64,000 nucleotides of DNA. It comes from Siphonodentalium dalli. Its lineage: Eukaryota; Mollusca; Scaphopoda; Gadilida; Siphonodentaliidae. The stretch is taken from assembly GCA_032622095.1 (NCBI GenBank), contig CP136065.1, positions 114,431,195 to 114,495,194 on the forward strand, read 5' to 3'. The translations under genes and the position numbers were made by a program. How positions within the stretch are numbered: the stretch's first letter is position 1; the number at the start of each line of letters is the position of its first letter. Below, piece after piece: positions 1 to 12,687 of the stretch. The notes beneath the pieces are model-generated. The model was not told the origin of the DNA. It worked only from the letters and a program-made list of their open reading frames with translations, and ran no database searches.

Positions 1-60
1 TTACCCTTAGATAGGAAGTTTGAGCTCGATCCGACCAGCCATTTCCGATTCTATGAAGTA

Positions 61-88
61 CCCACACACACACACATATATATATACG
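61..88. repeat. (CA)n(TA)n microsatellite
   Basis: CACACACACACACA is followed by TATATATATA. Confidence 0.9.
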
Positions 89-226
89 GAAGTCTCAAAA
101 TATATAGTATAGATGAATAGAATAATTGTGCATTGTCTTATTACCATCAGAGCTGCATACAAATAACCAAATCTGAAAAAACTCTTAAAAGTAAAAATAT
201 AACCTCAAATTAGCACAAAATTATGA

Positions 227-620
227 CAAGGACCATAACTAGTAATCGATATACCAAATTTGAAAACAATCAGATAACTAAAACTAAAGTTATCACACGG
301 AAACCAAAATAATTGCCAAAGTCAACAAGTACCATAACTCTGCCAAAAATGGCGAACCAAATCCAAATTTGAACTTAACCTGTATTTTCATGTGACTAAT
401 CCACAATCAGGCAAACTGTAAAACTGATGTTATCACACAGAAACCAAAAAAGAATTGGCGAATTCTAAGTCGACTAGGACCATAACTCCGGCAAAAAATG
501 GGCTGACCGAACCCAATTAAAACTTGACTTGTGGCTAATCCAGTACAAAATTTGAAACAATTGGATAACTAAAACTAAAGTTATCATCCAGAAACCATCT
601 GGGACAGATGGACATGTACT
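227..620. repeat. AAGGGCCATAACTC-type tandem repeat, three degenerate units
   Basis: Each unit of about 130-170 bp has ACCATAACTC, an AACTTGACCTGT word and CTAAAGTTATCACACGGAAA. No terminal CGGA run is present. Confidence 0.65.
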
Positions 621-1630
621 GATGGACACTGTTGATTTATGTGGTCCCCAAAATTATTTTGTTTGGGGGACAATGAGCAGCGATGTAGGAATGGCAAACT
701 TTACATCAAAATCGGCAATATATGAGTCCTCTTAAAGGGAGACTCAGCCAATTTCAATAAATCTAATATCGATCATAAATATAGACAAATTATTAATTTG
801 AGTCAAAGTTGTTTTCTGTAAATGTTCAGGTTAACAGGTTATCATAAAATCGATTTTAATATTGAAATAGTTTATGACTTTTACGAAATTCCATGTAACA
901 ACGTAATCAAATTAATTGCATGGATTGAACAACATTTGGCACACATCAGGTTAAAATTTATGTAAATACAGGGCATCAATTCAAGACCCCTGCTGACTAA
1001 AAAAAAAATAAGTATGCATATAATGTAAGTTTATTTGATACACATTTGCCTGAATATTGTACGAGAATATCTCGATGAGCAGCGTTTTGGTATCTGCCTG
1101 CCATCCTGACATTAAGTTGATCCATTTTGATGCTAATGGGTCAGAGTAGCCACATATTTTGGTCCCCCTTACTTTGCTCGTTTCCTTTGAACAAAATGGC
1201 CAGAATCCCGAAAGAAGTTTTTGGCAAAATTCCATTCTCCATCCTTTAAAATAAATTTATTATGGATCATAAGGTACTAGGACCACCAGAATAGAATATT
1301 TTGTAGTCAACTGATTAACTATAATATTCACAATAATATTCAACATATATGTGCAAAATCAACTTTTTAAAACCAAATTTGGTTGCCATTTTGCAGGCCG
1401 TCTGGAGTAAATTGGTCTAACACCTCAGTGTGACGCATTTAAGACAGTTCAAAACAACAAACATCTTTACTTGAAAACATGTCCAAACCCTGAACAGTGA
1501 ATTTTTTCCGAGTTTGATGTCATGTTTGTGAGAGAAAAATCCAATATTTCTGGTGATGTCAGCGGTTATAGTCACAATTAACCAAGGAATATCAAAAATT
1601 TTAGTATTCAATGTACAGAGGGTAGATTAG

Positions 1631-1884
1631 CAAGCCTTGAAATAGTGTGTCTGTCATTTGCAGAATGAGGTCCCCAGAGGGTGAATTTAGTGACGCTACC
1701 CTGCACAGCGGGCTAGCATCACTAAATTCACCCTCTGGGAACCTCATTCTGCTTAGGCCTTAGCAGAATGAGGTTCCCATAGGGTGAATTTGGTGATGCT
1801 AGCCCACTGTGCGGGATAGCATCACTAAATTCACCCTCTGGGGACCTCATTCTGCAAATGACAGGCTCACTATTTCAAGGCTTG
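1631..1884. mobile_element. hAT-like MITE, short palindromic form
   Basis: The ends are CAAGCCTTGAAATAGTG and its near-complement. The 8-bp flanks TAGATTAG and CAGATTAG match at 7 of 8. Inside are two successive palindromes built on GAATGAGGTCCCCAGAGGGT, joined by TTAGGCCTTAG. It lacks the roughly 250-bp spacer of the other three copies. Confidence 0.8.
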
Positions 1885-1999
1885 CAGATTAGCCAATGTT
1901 ACTAATCAACCATTTTTCATACTTTGGCTGCCAAAGTGATAATTTTGGTTTCATTGCGGCAGATTGTTCATAGGTAATGGTATACCGTATACTGCACAT

Positions 2000-4880
2000 A
2001 CATCTCCTAAATGCTAGCCATTTCTTGTTGAAATATCGCGACCTGAGATCCAATCTGTCCAAGTGCACTTTTTATGATTTTGAGTAAATCGATTATTGCC
2101 GTCACAACTGACATTTAACGTTTACAGTGGAAAACTTCACATCGTTGGATAGCTTAATGTCTTAACAAGACCAATCTGCACTGGACTGGTATATCTCTAA
2201 AGTTTGGAGAAATGTAGACCAAGGGTATGAAATGTTGCGCTTAGATCAAATGGAACTAAATATTTGTTGTTGAATATGCGAATGACAGTTCAAACCTTAA
2301 CTCTATTTTAGGGCAAGGTTGTCCCATGTTCCGAAAAATATGTCATTTTGGAACTTAGGACAATTACGAGTTAAACTATAAACTCTATTCACCAGAATAA
2401 CAAATTGATTTTCACCACTTTTGGAAGCCCCTTTTGTCCCAAGTACACTTCTTTGGTCAAGTTGGTTTCCAATATGATGTATTTAAATGAGTACCAACAT
2501 CACTGTAAAAACAATACTACTCGAGAGATGGACTTTATATATTGTGCACACCATAATATTGTCTTGCCTCAGCAGCTGGTACAAAATTAGTTCAGGTATA
2601 CTCACAAAAGATGTGTAATTACCTGATGTACGGAGCTGTCCTACCTGCATATTGGAAATTGGCAATATATAAGTGTCAGGTGAAATATGAACTCAATTTA
2701 GCACCCCATCCATTGAAGTTGTGACATACTCATTTCAGTTGCTAAGCTAATGTTTGGATACCATCAATGTGTTCATCAATGAACGCCATATTTGTATCTT
2801 CCAGCCACCTGACCTCCAACAATAGCGCAATCCATGCACGTTGCTAATAAGGGCTGGTGGCCAAATGATCCAGAAGATGTGTTCACTCACTCAACCTACT
2901 GTGTTACGGACGTCCATGTGTGGATCAATGGCAAATTGAACATGGACACCTTGTGGCAGCTATGATTGTTCCAAGAGCACACACACGCTGGTCTAGTTTG
3001 GCCAAACGTGCTTGCAATGTATACGCACACGTCTGGTAGCTGGCATATGCCTCAGCATTGGATATGCATGTACACCTTGTATGGTATGATGCTATGAGCC
3101 TCTACTAACTGAGCTGGGTTGATAATCTGTCTTCAAATTTACCTTTTCTTGTTTGATCAATCAGGGGTGTTATATCTGAACTGTTTCTCATACCTTTTTT
3201 CGTTGCGAGGGTCATTGCTTGTTGATTCGATAGTTCATTCTATATTAGTACGTACGGTGTTCATTTCCGTTCCGATTGCCCGGTCCTGTAATTGGTGACT
3301 TGTCTATTGTTCGGTGGTTGCATATGCTTTGGTGGTGTGTGGCGTGAGTAACTGGAAATTGGGTGGGGCGAAGCCTAGCCTCAGTTTCACTATCTTTTGA
3401 AGATAAAGTTTGTCGAAGCGTGGTCGGCAGGTATGTGAGGACATCCTTTAAATGTTTATGATCATTCGGTACCAGTGGGCATGTCATACATTAATTTTCA
3501 TTCCAGTGTGGTGATACCGGTATGTTTATAGATTCACCACCATTGAAATCAAATTCATGGAATAGCACTGCGGCCAACTTCACCATGATTGTGTTGGGTG
3601 TGTTTATGTGTCATCAGTGTGTCTGCGTTTGATTGAAAGCGTGATGATCAGGTTGCATTCGTATGTTGTTTGGGTATCAATATGTTGATACTTTATTGTG
3701 AGGAACAGAAATGGGTGGTTGATCGCCCATTGAAGGTCGTGAAATACCTGTTTCACATTGAATGATGTTGTGAACCATTTTGATCTCTCCGGGGTGCCTA
3801 CCGTTGCTGTTATGTGGTACATGTGCTCCCGTGACCGGTTCATGGGACCGTGACTTCGTAGATAACTATCATTGGGGGACCTTACAAAATTTGCATCCGA
3901 CATGTCGGATGTGGGATCCTCATGTTGCGGCAAACATACCCATGCTTGGACTGATTGATGCCATGGACAGTAAGTGTTGATGGTTTTGTAATTACTGGAT
4001 GGTGTCTGGATGGAGCGCTGTGTGTTCACCGCAAGGTGGTGGTGTTTTTTCTTTGACTGATTGCATGTTATTGCTGCAATATTTAAGCTGGTATATGGTT
4101 AAAATTGTAATTCGTGCAATAGTTTCCCGAAGATAATCAATCAGTGGAGTCAGTCGTTTGGAAACATGCTTGCATTGAATCGTGGCACAGTGACATCGCT
4201 GTGCGATGTCGGCGGTTGATGATGTGTATCATTGTTGGCTATGGACACTTCACATGCATCTGGTATACAACATACGCATACAACGCCTACCGGTTTCGGT
4301 TTCTTATCTGCGGAATTGAGTCTCTTCGGTAGGCTGGTGCGCTGTTAAATGTGGATATATACTGGGTTTTATGGTCATGGTTCATGTTTAGTACCCGAGC
4401 GCCTAGTGTGGTTGACACATGAATGCTGATATATGCAGCCTTTGCATTGTGGGTTAAAGTATCCCAGCACAAGTTCACTACCGCACGTTTTAGCAACCAG
4501 CACTTACACACAAATGGTGTATGTATTAGGGAATATAGCAAGTGCCCATATTGCAGAAGAATATTTTCCCGTGGGCATATCGTGCTGCGGCCTTTGTAAT
4601 GTGATCAGTCTCAGAACGGCAGTATCGTTTCTGTAGAATGTATGTGCCAGTCTTTAAAACCAATGTACAAGCCATAGGTGGTGTGTGTCTTTTTAGCAAG
4701 TGGGTAGTGTTGGGTCATATTGATGTGCAAAGTGGTGCAGCTGTCCGCAGTGTTGTAAGATAGTTGCTGTGTCTAGCAATAATAATAACCACTTGATTTT
4801 AGAGTTATCCATCTTACACCCGTAATTTGTCCGTTTGAGACGTGGAAGTGGCCCACATCTCCAAAAACTATCACATTTCA
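2000..4880. other. unassigned stretch, less AT-rich in 2.8-4.7 kb
   Basis: No gene recognised. From about 2,800 to 4,700 the sequence is richer in G, C and TG/CA words than the surroundings and has open frames on both strands, the longest 141 codons at 3,604-4,029 minus and 66 codons at 3,780-3,980 plus. They overlap, match no family I know and lack splice context. It may be a decayed mobile element. Confidence 0.4.
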
Positions 4881-4998
4881 AAAATTGATATCTGATCACT
4901 CTGAGCTTTGAAGTTCCTCGACTCGAATCAAATATTTTTTACCCCCCAAGCCAAAGAAATAGTAATTTTGGGGTGCTTAATCGGATTGAGTACCTTTA
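4880..4998. mobile_element. fragment of the AAGGTACTCAATC MITE
   Basis: It runs from ATTTCAAAAATTGATATCTG through CCAAGCCAAAGAAATAGTAA to the terminus GATTGAGTACCTT. Only about 120 bp of one half remain. Confidence 0.7.
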
Positions 4999-4999
4999 A

Positions 5000-6846
5000 G
5001 GTAATGGCTTCGGTCATAATTTAGATCCATATTGCTCCATGTGGCAAGAAGACTCATATACGTAGAATGTATCATACATTGACAATATTGAAATAGAACA
5101 AGATTGAACTAAGAAATTCTATCCACCTGAGTTATAGACCACTATGGTTCCAGTCCCCAATTTGCATGAATGCAGATGGAACAAGGCAGTTCTCAACACA
5201 ATAAGGACAATAAATAACGGTGTTTTACTGTGTTATGGTTCAAGATATTGCTTCGGTGATGCGACCATCTTGTAGATAATTTAATTCCGGTTCCAACGGT
5301 ACCCCAACGGATGTTTCGTACCACTACAGTACTTAGGACAGATTGGAACTCAGGTCATGATATGAAGATAATCCAAATGGCAATTTTTGGTGAAAGTTTA
5401 TGCCATGTTCTCTAAAATAAAATTTTGTGAGGTATCAGAAGGGGCTGGGACCCAAAGAATGGCATATTTCATGGCTCAATTGATCATGAAAATACAAAAT
5501 AAGGTCAGTTCTCCACCAGTTCCAAACTGCAGAAACTGATTTAGAAGATATTAGTGAAAAATAGTCAAATTGTCCACTTCTCGCCACCATCTTGGTCCAA
5601 TTTTGCATTAAAAAGGTGGCATTCTGTCTTTGCTTCACAAAAATATATACATTTATATAGTACATTTGACAAGATTTTCTCTCTATAATTACATCAAACT
5701 GACATAGTGCCTCGCTGGAAAAACTGTTCCCATGTTTGTTTTCATGTTAACATTGCTTATAAGTTGAGGGACATAAACAAAGGAAGAAAATGAGTTGGTG
5801 AAGTTGAGGGGGTGCAGGGTAACCCTATCAGCTTTCGTACTATTTGCTAACAAAATTCCAAGGTCAAAATTGCATGATCACACTAAACATTTCTTATACT
5901 AGTATGATATATCAGATTTTATGGAGACACTATCTCATATTTTGTTCATATAAGAAATTAATGACTATTTCAATGTGGTCATGTAATTTTCACAACATAA
6001 TTTCAGCAAAATGCATGATCCCCAAGGGGTTAGAATTTACTGAATTTGTATCACAGTAAAAACTCAGTACCATGTTGAATCTAATTTATTGATATGAAGT
6101 GCACCCCAAGAATATCTTGTGTGATGGAAGTCGGCAGTGATTAAAGGATAATTTCTTGAGAGGTCAATATTGAAGTAAATTTAACTGGGCATTGTCAATC
6201 ATTCATGCGTTTGTGTCCTTGACTCAATGTTCGTATCTTTCAAGACTGCGCGTGCAGTGTTTTATTTATGAGAGAAAACTAATGCTGCACTTGCATGCTA
6301 TTTATGTTGGAGGAGAGATAACTCTATACCAAAATATCAAACATTTGTTACCGTATACATATCACTCCCAATGAATTGGGGGTTGAATGATATATGCACA
6401 AAATATTTTGTTATAAACATCAATCAAATCAACTCTATTATTGCCCTTATTGCCCTGTGCAACTAAATTCCATGACATTTCCATGACCAAGGCCAATTAT
6501 TGCTAATTTCAATGACCATTCCAGACCTGGAAGTGAAATTATTTAATTCCGTGACTTTACCAGATTCCAGGACCCCAGTAGGCACCATGTTATTAGCACT
6601 TCAATGACCAATTATTGGCAGTTGTTTGCAACGTTAACTTTTGTGGGGAACATGCAAATCCCACCTTGTTCTTTCCGGCAACACCTGAATTCGAAAGTAC
6701 AAATACTTGGAAGTCATTGACAGTCAAATGTAGTGGTTTGTTTTAAACTTTTTATAACCCAAATGAGCTGTCATAGTCCAAACAGCCAATTAGTCTGTTG
6801 TGAACCTGTTCTGACCTGATAACCCAAACAGGTGGAAAACATGGTG
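5000..6846. other. unassigned stretch
   Basis: This is AT-rich with only short frames. I see no repeats, splice-bounded frames or RNA signatures. Confidence 0.4.
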
Positions 6847-8771
6847 GGGAATCACATGGTTTCTACTTGATGAATATCCTGCATTCAAAATGGCCGAGGC
6901 AATTGCAAACGTGACCAGAAAAGAGAAAATGAAAGTGTCAATGACACTGTAGCTCATCTTTAATATGTAGGGGAATAATTTAATGGTTGACAGTAAATGG
7001 AGGAATTAGGAAAGGTGCTAATTGAAATGTCTAAGTAAGACAAGATGTAAATGAGATCGGTCTATAACCCATGCTAATGGATTTTGTAGAAATATTTAGT
7101 CATACAAATAGTAAAATCCAAAATGGCCATATTGTTTTGCCGAATGACCCCAAAATGACTCGTTTCCATCAAGAGGTCACCCCGATGATCCATATGAAGT
7201 TTGGTGATGATCAGATCAGGGATGTGTCAAAGGATTTAGTGATGTAAAGAGTAAAATCCAAGATGGCCACCAGCGGCCATGTTTTTTGGCCGATTGATCC
7301 TAAAATGACTCGTTCCCATCTACATGTAAATGTCAAAATTCATGACAAATTTTATGATGATCAGACAAACAGTACGGCCTGTAGCCCGCTCCAATTGATT
7401 CAATTTTGAAATCCAAGATGGCCACCAGCGGCCATGTTTTTTGGCCGAATTACCCCAAAATGATTTGTGCCCAACTATGGGCCACCCCAATGATGAATAT
7501 GAAGTTTGGTGATGATCGGATCAGGGTTGTGGTCTGTAGGGTGTGTGAAAGTATTTAGTGATGCAAAGAGTAAAATCCAAGATGGCCACCAGCGGCCATG
7601 TTTTTTGGCCGAATGATCCTAAAATGACTCGTTCCCATCTACATGTAAATGTCAACATTCATGACAAATTTTATGATGATCAGACAAACAGTATGGCCTG
7701 TAGCCCGCGCCAATGGATTCAAATTTGAAATCCAAGATGGCCACCAGTGGTCATGTTTTTTGGCCGAATGACCCCAAAATGACTCATTTCCCATCTACAT
7801 GTCAATGTCAACATTCATGACAAATTTCATAAAGATCAGACCAAAGATACGACCTGTAGCCCGCGCCAAAGTATTTAGTGATGCAAAGAGTAAAATCCAA
7901 GATGGCTGATGGCGGCCATGTTTTTTGGCCAAATAACCCCAAAATGATTTGTGCCCAACTATGGGCCACCCCAATGATGAATATGAAGTTTGGTGATGAT
8001 CGGATCAGAGATGTGGTCTGTAGGATGTGTCAAAGGATTTAGTGATGCAAAGAGTAAAATCCAAGATGGCCACCAGCGGCCATGTTTTTTGGCCGATTGA
8101 TCCTAAAATGACTCGTTCCCATCTACATGTAAATGTCAACATTCATGATAAATTTTATGATGATCACACAAACAGTACGGCCTGTAGCCCGCGAAATGGA
8201 TTTAATTTTGAAATCAAAGATGGCCACCAGCGGCCATGTTTTTTGGCCGAATGACCCCAAAATGACTCGTTCCCATCTACATGTCAATGTCAACATTCAT
8301 GACAAATTTCATAAAGATCAGACCAAAGATACGACCTGTAGCCCGCGCCAAAGGAAATTGTTGATGGACGCACACACGGACGCCAACCCATGGCAATAGG
8401 TCAAACTTACAAAGTAGTTGAGCTAAAAACGTAATAAACTAGGATATAACATATGCTATACTATTTTTCAAACAAGCTGATACGCCATTTGTAACCAAAA
8501 TTGTCAGTTGAAGGATTCTCCTAGATGCATGGACTGGTGTATTCCACAAACCTCCGACTAGCAACTTTGGTCAGAATGCTACAGAAAACTACCGAGTATT
8601 TTGGTACAAATAAGCTATCAACTTGTTTTAAAAATAAACTAGGATATGCTTGTAGCAGTCAAAATGCTTTGTTTTGTGTCAGTTCTTCATATATTATGTT
8701 CTTGTGCATTTGAGCTCACCTCGGCCATTTTGAATGCGTGGTATCCACCATCCTCGAAACCACGTGATTCC
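6847..8771. mobile_element. inverted-repeat element interrupted by a Helentron-like insertion
   Basis: The left arm 6,847-6,898 and right arm 8,719-8,771 are complementary (CATTCAAAATGGCCGAG and AATCACRTGGTTTC words). Most of the interior is the tandem-repeat element at 6,932-8,425, so an older TIR element may have received the insertion. Confidence 0.55.
6932..8425. mobile_element. Helentron/pearl-like element with about 300-bp internal tandem repeats
   Basis: It begins AAAGTGTCAATGACACTGTA and ends TAGTTGAGCTAAAAAC, with CTAA at 8,422-8,425. The core repeats the block AAATCCAAGATGGCCACCAG, GGCCATGTTTTTTGGCCGAA, CCCATCTACATGTAAATGTC four to six times from 7,100 to 8,370. Termini with a sub-terminal palindrome, a CTRR-type end and a tandem core fit non-autonomous Helentrons (HINE) and the 'pearl' elements of molluscs. 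The superfamily is an inference. Confidence 0.68.
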
Positions 8772-9569
8772 CTAATGTATATAAGGAGTAGTAGAAGCAA
8801 GTCATGGTTTTCATAAATTCTTAATTTTAAATTATATTTGTTACACAATATGATTAGTGATTTAATGACATATGAACAGAAATATGTAAAATAAGACTTA
8901 GTGTAAATAAGATCAACAGAACATAAGTTAGACAACTAATCCTAACACGAACCAAAGTTCATATTTGATGAAGAAAATCACTTAGTTGAAGAAATGAGAA
9001 ACATGGCATATGGAATTGAGTTGTTTTTGTTCAGATACCATCGTGTTTTCTGCGCTTAAGTTTCACCTGGACTGTACTGCAAATAATTTATTTTCAATAG
9101 AAGGGGAATAACTCTATATATTAGTTTGAATTCTGGGAGCGAGACGGGGGAAATGTTTTCAGCTATTTTCTATTACTCTATGGGCATCTTCTGAGAAATA
9201 GATGTTCCAAATGGTGATGAATTATAGTATTTTAATCATATTTTATGCCATAGATTGTTATTAAAAACCGTATATTAAGGCACTATAAAAAAATAATCGG
9301 CGACTCGAAAAACAAACGGGCCTTTAAGAGTTGACATCATCTACAAGGATATTGTCAACATAGTCAGTCTGTATTGTCCAAGGACAAGATGGATAGTTTT
9401 ATTGAAAATTATTGAAACCTGTATTTTACTGTACTTCAAAAAAATTTACCAGTTGGTGGGCAATGTCAATGAAAAGCTTTATCATTCCCAACCAAACAGA
9501 TTATTGTAGAATAATCAATCACATCCTTTGTAAGCTGTAATATTTCTCCTGTAGCATAATCTGGTTTGA
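8772..9569. other. unassigned stretch
   Basis: This is AT-rich with no open frame of note. I see nothing I can support. Confidence 0.4.
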
Positions 9570-9573
9570 TTAA

Positions 9574-9836
9574 CCCTTTCATGACGGGAGCTGCGCTGGT
9601 GCAGCATTAAAGATCATGTGCCAGTGCATTCTCTAATATATGCGAGAGCCATGCACATATAATAAAATGCACTGGCTATCAAGGTGAAATATTGGTGTAT
9701 ATATATTAGGTAAATATTTTTAGGCCCATGTATTCTCTTATATATGCGAGGCTCCCTACGGGAGACTCGCATATATAAGAGAATGCATTTGGCACAGGGT
9801 TTTTGCAAATATTTCAGAAAGCCAGTCATGGAAGGA
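9574..9836. mobile_element. TTAA MITE (CCCTTTCATGACGGGAGC type)
   Basis: TTAA lies at 9,570-9,573 and 9,837-9,840. The interior carries palindromic TGCATTCTCTTATATATGCG words and the word CTGCGCTGGTGCAGCATTAA. This group is the most numerous small element of the window. Confidence 0.82.
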
Positions 9837-9840
9837 TTAA

Positions 9841-11174
9841 TGTGTTTCACTTTACATACATTTGATTACAATGGCAGCCGTTAACACTCTCTTTAATGAT
9901 GGATTCTTCTGTTATAAAAGTATACATTGCAATTGTATATTTTTCATTTTGGAAGAGTGTTTTGATTATACAAGATCAGAAACCATATGATGAAATTCAC
10001 ATTTAATTATTTCTGGGAAATGTTCAGATAATCAGTTCTACAATCGGCATGAAAACATAAATGTATTGTAATCACCTTACTAATGCTTTAAAATTAAATT
10101 AAGTTTATTTCCTATCAATTGTACAATTTTATGACAAGTGTTAACCTCAAATTCTAGAAACGAAGGAGAGCTTCTGTTAAATTAACGATTTCTTCACTGA
10201 TTTCTTCATCAAATAACAAGAGACCAGCAGTTTAAACGTGATGAGCACAATATTGTGTAAAAACATAACAAATACATGCTTAATGAGACGGGATGATGAA
10301 CAAATCATATGGTGCTGATCTAATTCATGTTGGAACAGCACAGACAGAATAGTTATCAGACGGTAACAGTCAACTTTTCCGGGAACCAAATGTGATTGAA
10401 TAGAGGTGAAATATCTGACATGCAGAGGTGGAAAGTAAACTTTCCCAGGGGGAAACCCTTTTGCTCAAATATCCCATGTCTTATCAATAAATTTTTTTTT
10501 TTGTAATATCTGACAATTATATTTTTAAAAATTCATCAAAGATGGATCAACTAAATGCTAAAATACTTTTCAACTCATTTAACTTCTAGTAATTAATTAA
10601 TATAATTAAATTAGGCGGAAATTTAATCAGCAGTACCATATCTGAAATTGCAAATTTTCCCATTCTTCCATGTTTTCTTTTTCGCACAGTATCCAAGTTT
10701 AACTTAACATACGTATAACTTGTAATGTGTGTTACCATTGCTAATGGAAGTCACTTGACTCACATGACCATTCCATGAGCACATGCATGTCAAACCATTT
10801 AGAAGCATTGTGCCCAACCTGTAGCATACAACACTGGTAGCAAAGAGGAATAATTCAATTTTCTAATAACCAAATGAGTTACCAACGCTAATCAGACAGA
10901 ATGACAATGGGATTTGAATAAGTGGGAAGAGCTTATTTTGATTTAAGCCTATTAAGCGTATCGGTGGTCGCAGCTTGTCTTCACCACCGACTATTGTTTA
11001 CATGTCCAAGGGCTAATATCTATAAACGTGTATGTCTGGCACCATAAAATCATGACTTTTCCTGCCAAGTGCATCTCCATAGCAACACCATAGTAATACA
11101 TGTTATAAGTTACAAGTGACATCAGTGACTGATCGGTATCTTGACTCGAGTAAGGTAGAACTGTGAAGTGTGTT
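9841..11174. other. unassigned stretch
   Basis: Low-complexity AT-rich sequence downstream of the CDKL5 gene. I see nothing I can support. Confidence 0.4.
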
Positions 11175-11628
11175 CAGGATTGAAACTATGGTGTCGAAAC
11201 ATTTGCATAATGAGGTCCCTAGAGGGTGAATTTAGTGACACTACCTCACACAGCAGGTTAGAGTCACCAAAATCATCCTCTGGGAACTCATTCTGCATGG
11301 CCTCATCTGCTATGGGAAACATTGACACAGATTTTAGTTCCCAGATGGTGATGTGCACCCATTGGGAACATCGATTATGCATTGTGTTGTCTGCCAATTT
11401 GGGGATCTAGAGAAATTAAATTAAAAAAGAAAAGAAACTTTCTAAAGAAACTAAAATACTTCTTAATTTGATAATAAAGATACTTTCCAGAGAAGATGAA
11501 GCCTAAGCAGAATGAGGCCCCCAGAGGGAGAATGTATTGATGCTAGCCCACTCTGTGTGGTAGCATCACTAAATTCACCCTCTGGGGACCTCATACTGAA
11601 AATATCCGGCACCATATTTTGAGGCCTG
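11175..11628. mobile_element. hAT-like MITE, long form
   Basis: Left CAGGATTGAAACTATGGTG pairs with right CACCATATTTTGAGGCCTG. The 8-bp flanks are AGTGTGTT and GGTGTGTT. Each end carries a GAATGAGGTCCC hairpin, separated by an AT-rich spacer. Confidence 0.8.
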
Positions 11629-11780
11629 GGTGTGTTTCAATGCAATTAAACACAGAACACTGACCTGTCGCTGTCCCGTGTTCCCACATGAATCGGATGA
11701 ACCCAGTAATGTGGAACAATGAACACATCTGAAGAGAACAAACCATTATGCTCAGGCATTGGTTAGCATTCTATATTTAT

Positions 11781-11906
11781 CTCTTTCATGACTGGAGCTT
11801 CATGAAATTTTGAGAAAACCCTGTGCCAATCCATTCTCTTATATAAGGGAGACTCACATATATAAGAGAATGCACTGGCACAAATGTAGCTCCTGTCATG
11901 AAAGAG
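11781..11906. mobile_element. 126-bp MITE of the same type with TTAT flanks
   Basis: The ends CTCTTTCATGACTGGAGC and GCTCCTGTCATGAAAGAG are exact family ends except that CTC replaces CCC. The flanks are TTAT on both sides instead of TTAA. Confidence 0.75.
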
Positions 11907-12099
11907 TTATACATGACAATGAGATCATTGGTTTTCCTGAAAGGTGAGGTAATTAGTTTGATGTATCTAGGCAACCACAGATGTTCGAATATTAAACAGA
12001 CATAAAGCTCTGCACTCCATAGGTAAATTATATCAATCGTTTTTTTGAAGTACTTACACAATGAAATAAGACAGGTCTACCTCATGTGATAATTTGAAC

Positions 12100-12390
12100 T
12101 ATATCAATTTATCATATAATTTTATTTTACCAAACTGCATCACCAATGGACAACTTGCTTATATTTGGGTGCGATAGGAAATCTTCGTCCATGCTATAAA
12201 AATGGCAATTGAAATTTTGGGGCTGCGTCCAGTAGTAGTTTTGATTGAAAACTTGGAACTGGTAACAATCTTTTTTCAGAAATGAAGCCTGTGGGGAAAA
12301 CCATGTGATGAAAATAGAATGCCAGATATTGCTCAAGAATGATGGTGTTCCTTGTCATCTGAAAAGATCCCCAGCATAACATAAATCAAC
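12100..12390 (-). other. probable 3' UTR of the CDKL5-like gene
   Basis: The minus strand runs from the TGA at 12,391 to an AATAAA at 12,121-12,126, so the transcript would end about 15-25 bases further, near 12,100. Open frames overlap this stretch, but they have no splice context or recognisable product and are likely chance. The UTR would be only about 290 nt. Confidence 0.55.
12121..12126 (-). terminator. poly(A) signal AATAAA
   Basis: TTTATT on the plus strand reads AATAAA on the minus strand, about 265 nt after the inferred stop codon. It is the first canonical signal I see downstream of the terminal exon. Confidence 0.55.
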
Positions 12391-12687
12391 TCATATTGGT
12401 CCACCATCTCTGTGACTCCGAAATTCTATGTGAGTGTTCTTTGTGACCCTTGTATTTTTAATTGGCCGCAGTTCAATGTCTCTTGGTGAATTTGTCTCTA
12501 TGTCATCACCTCCTAACACGGACGTAGGCCTAGAATACCAGCCAGTTTTCTGTCCATACATGTCTTTTTCATATTTAATGTGCTTTGAATATATTGATGG
12601 CGTTTGAGCAGAGTTGTTTTGGTTGAGGGATGATGTGTGTGAAACCTTGTGAATTAACTGTTTCTGTAGAGGCTGAAGTCTCGTACC
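12391..12687 (-). CDS. CDKL5: CDKL5 window exon 15: terminal coding exon
   Basis: This exon has acceptor ATCTTCAG at 12,688-12,695. The open frame begins [15 protein letters not shown] and ends [10 protein letters not shown], with TGA at 12,391-12,393, giving 98 codons. [10 protein letters not shown] resembles the human PRFQPLTAQQ that follows SLRKLL, and [10 protein letters not shown] resembles PGWHVSSVT nearer the human C-terminus, so this is the expected last coding part. The final residues do not match the human end, which varies between isoforms. Confidence 0.85.
   Translation of the reverse strand, partial: GTRLQPLQKQLIHKVSHTSSLNQNNSAQTPSIYSKHIKYEKDMYGQKTGWYSRPTSVLGGDDIETNSPRDIELRPIKNTRVTKNTHIEFRSHRDGGPI

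Noticed and set aside
12127-12382. Two overlapping frames (69 and 62 codons) as extra CDKL5 C-terminal sequence
   Set aside because: They lie after the stop at 12,391 with no acceptor in phase, and a poly(A) signal follows, so they are treated as 3' UTR.
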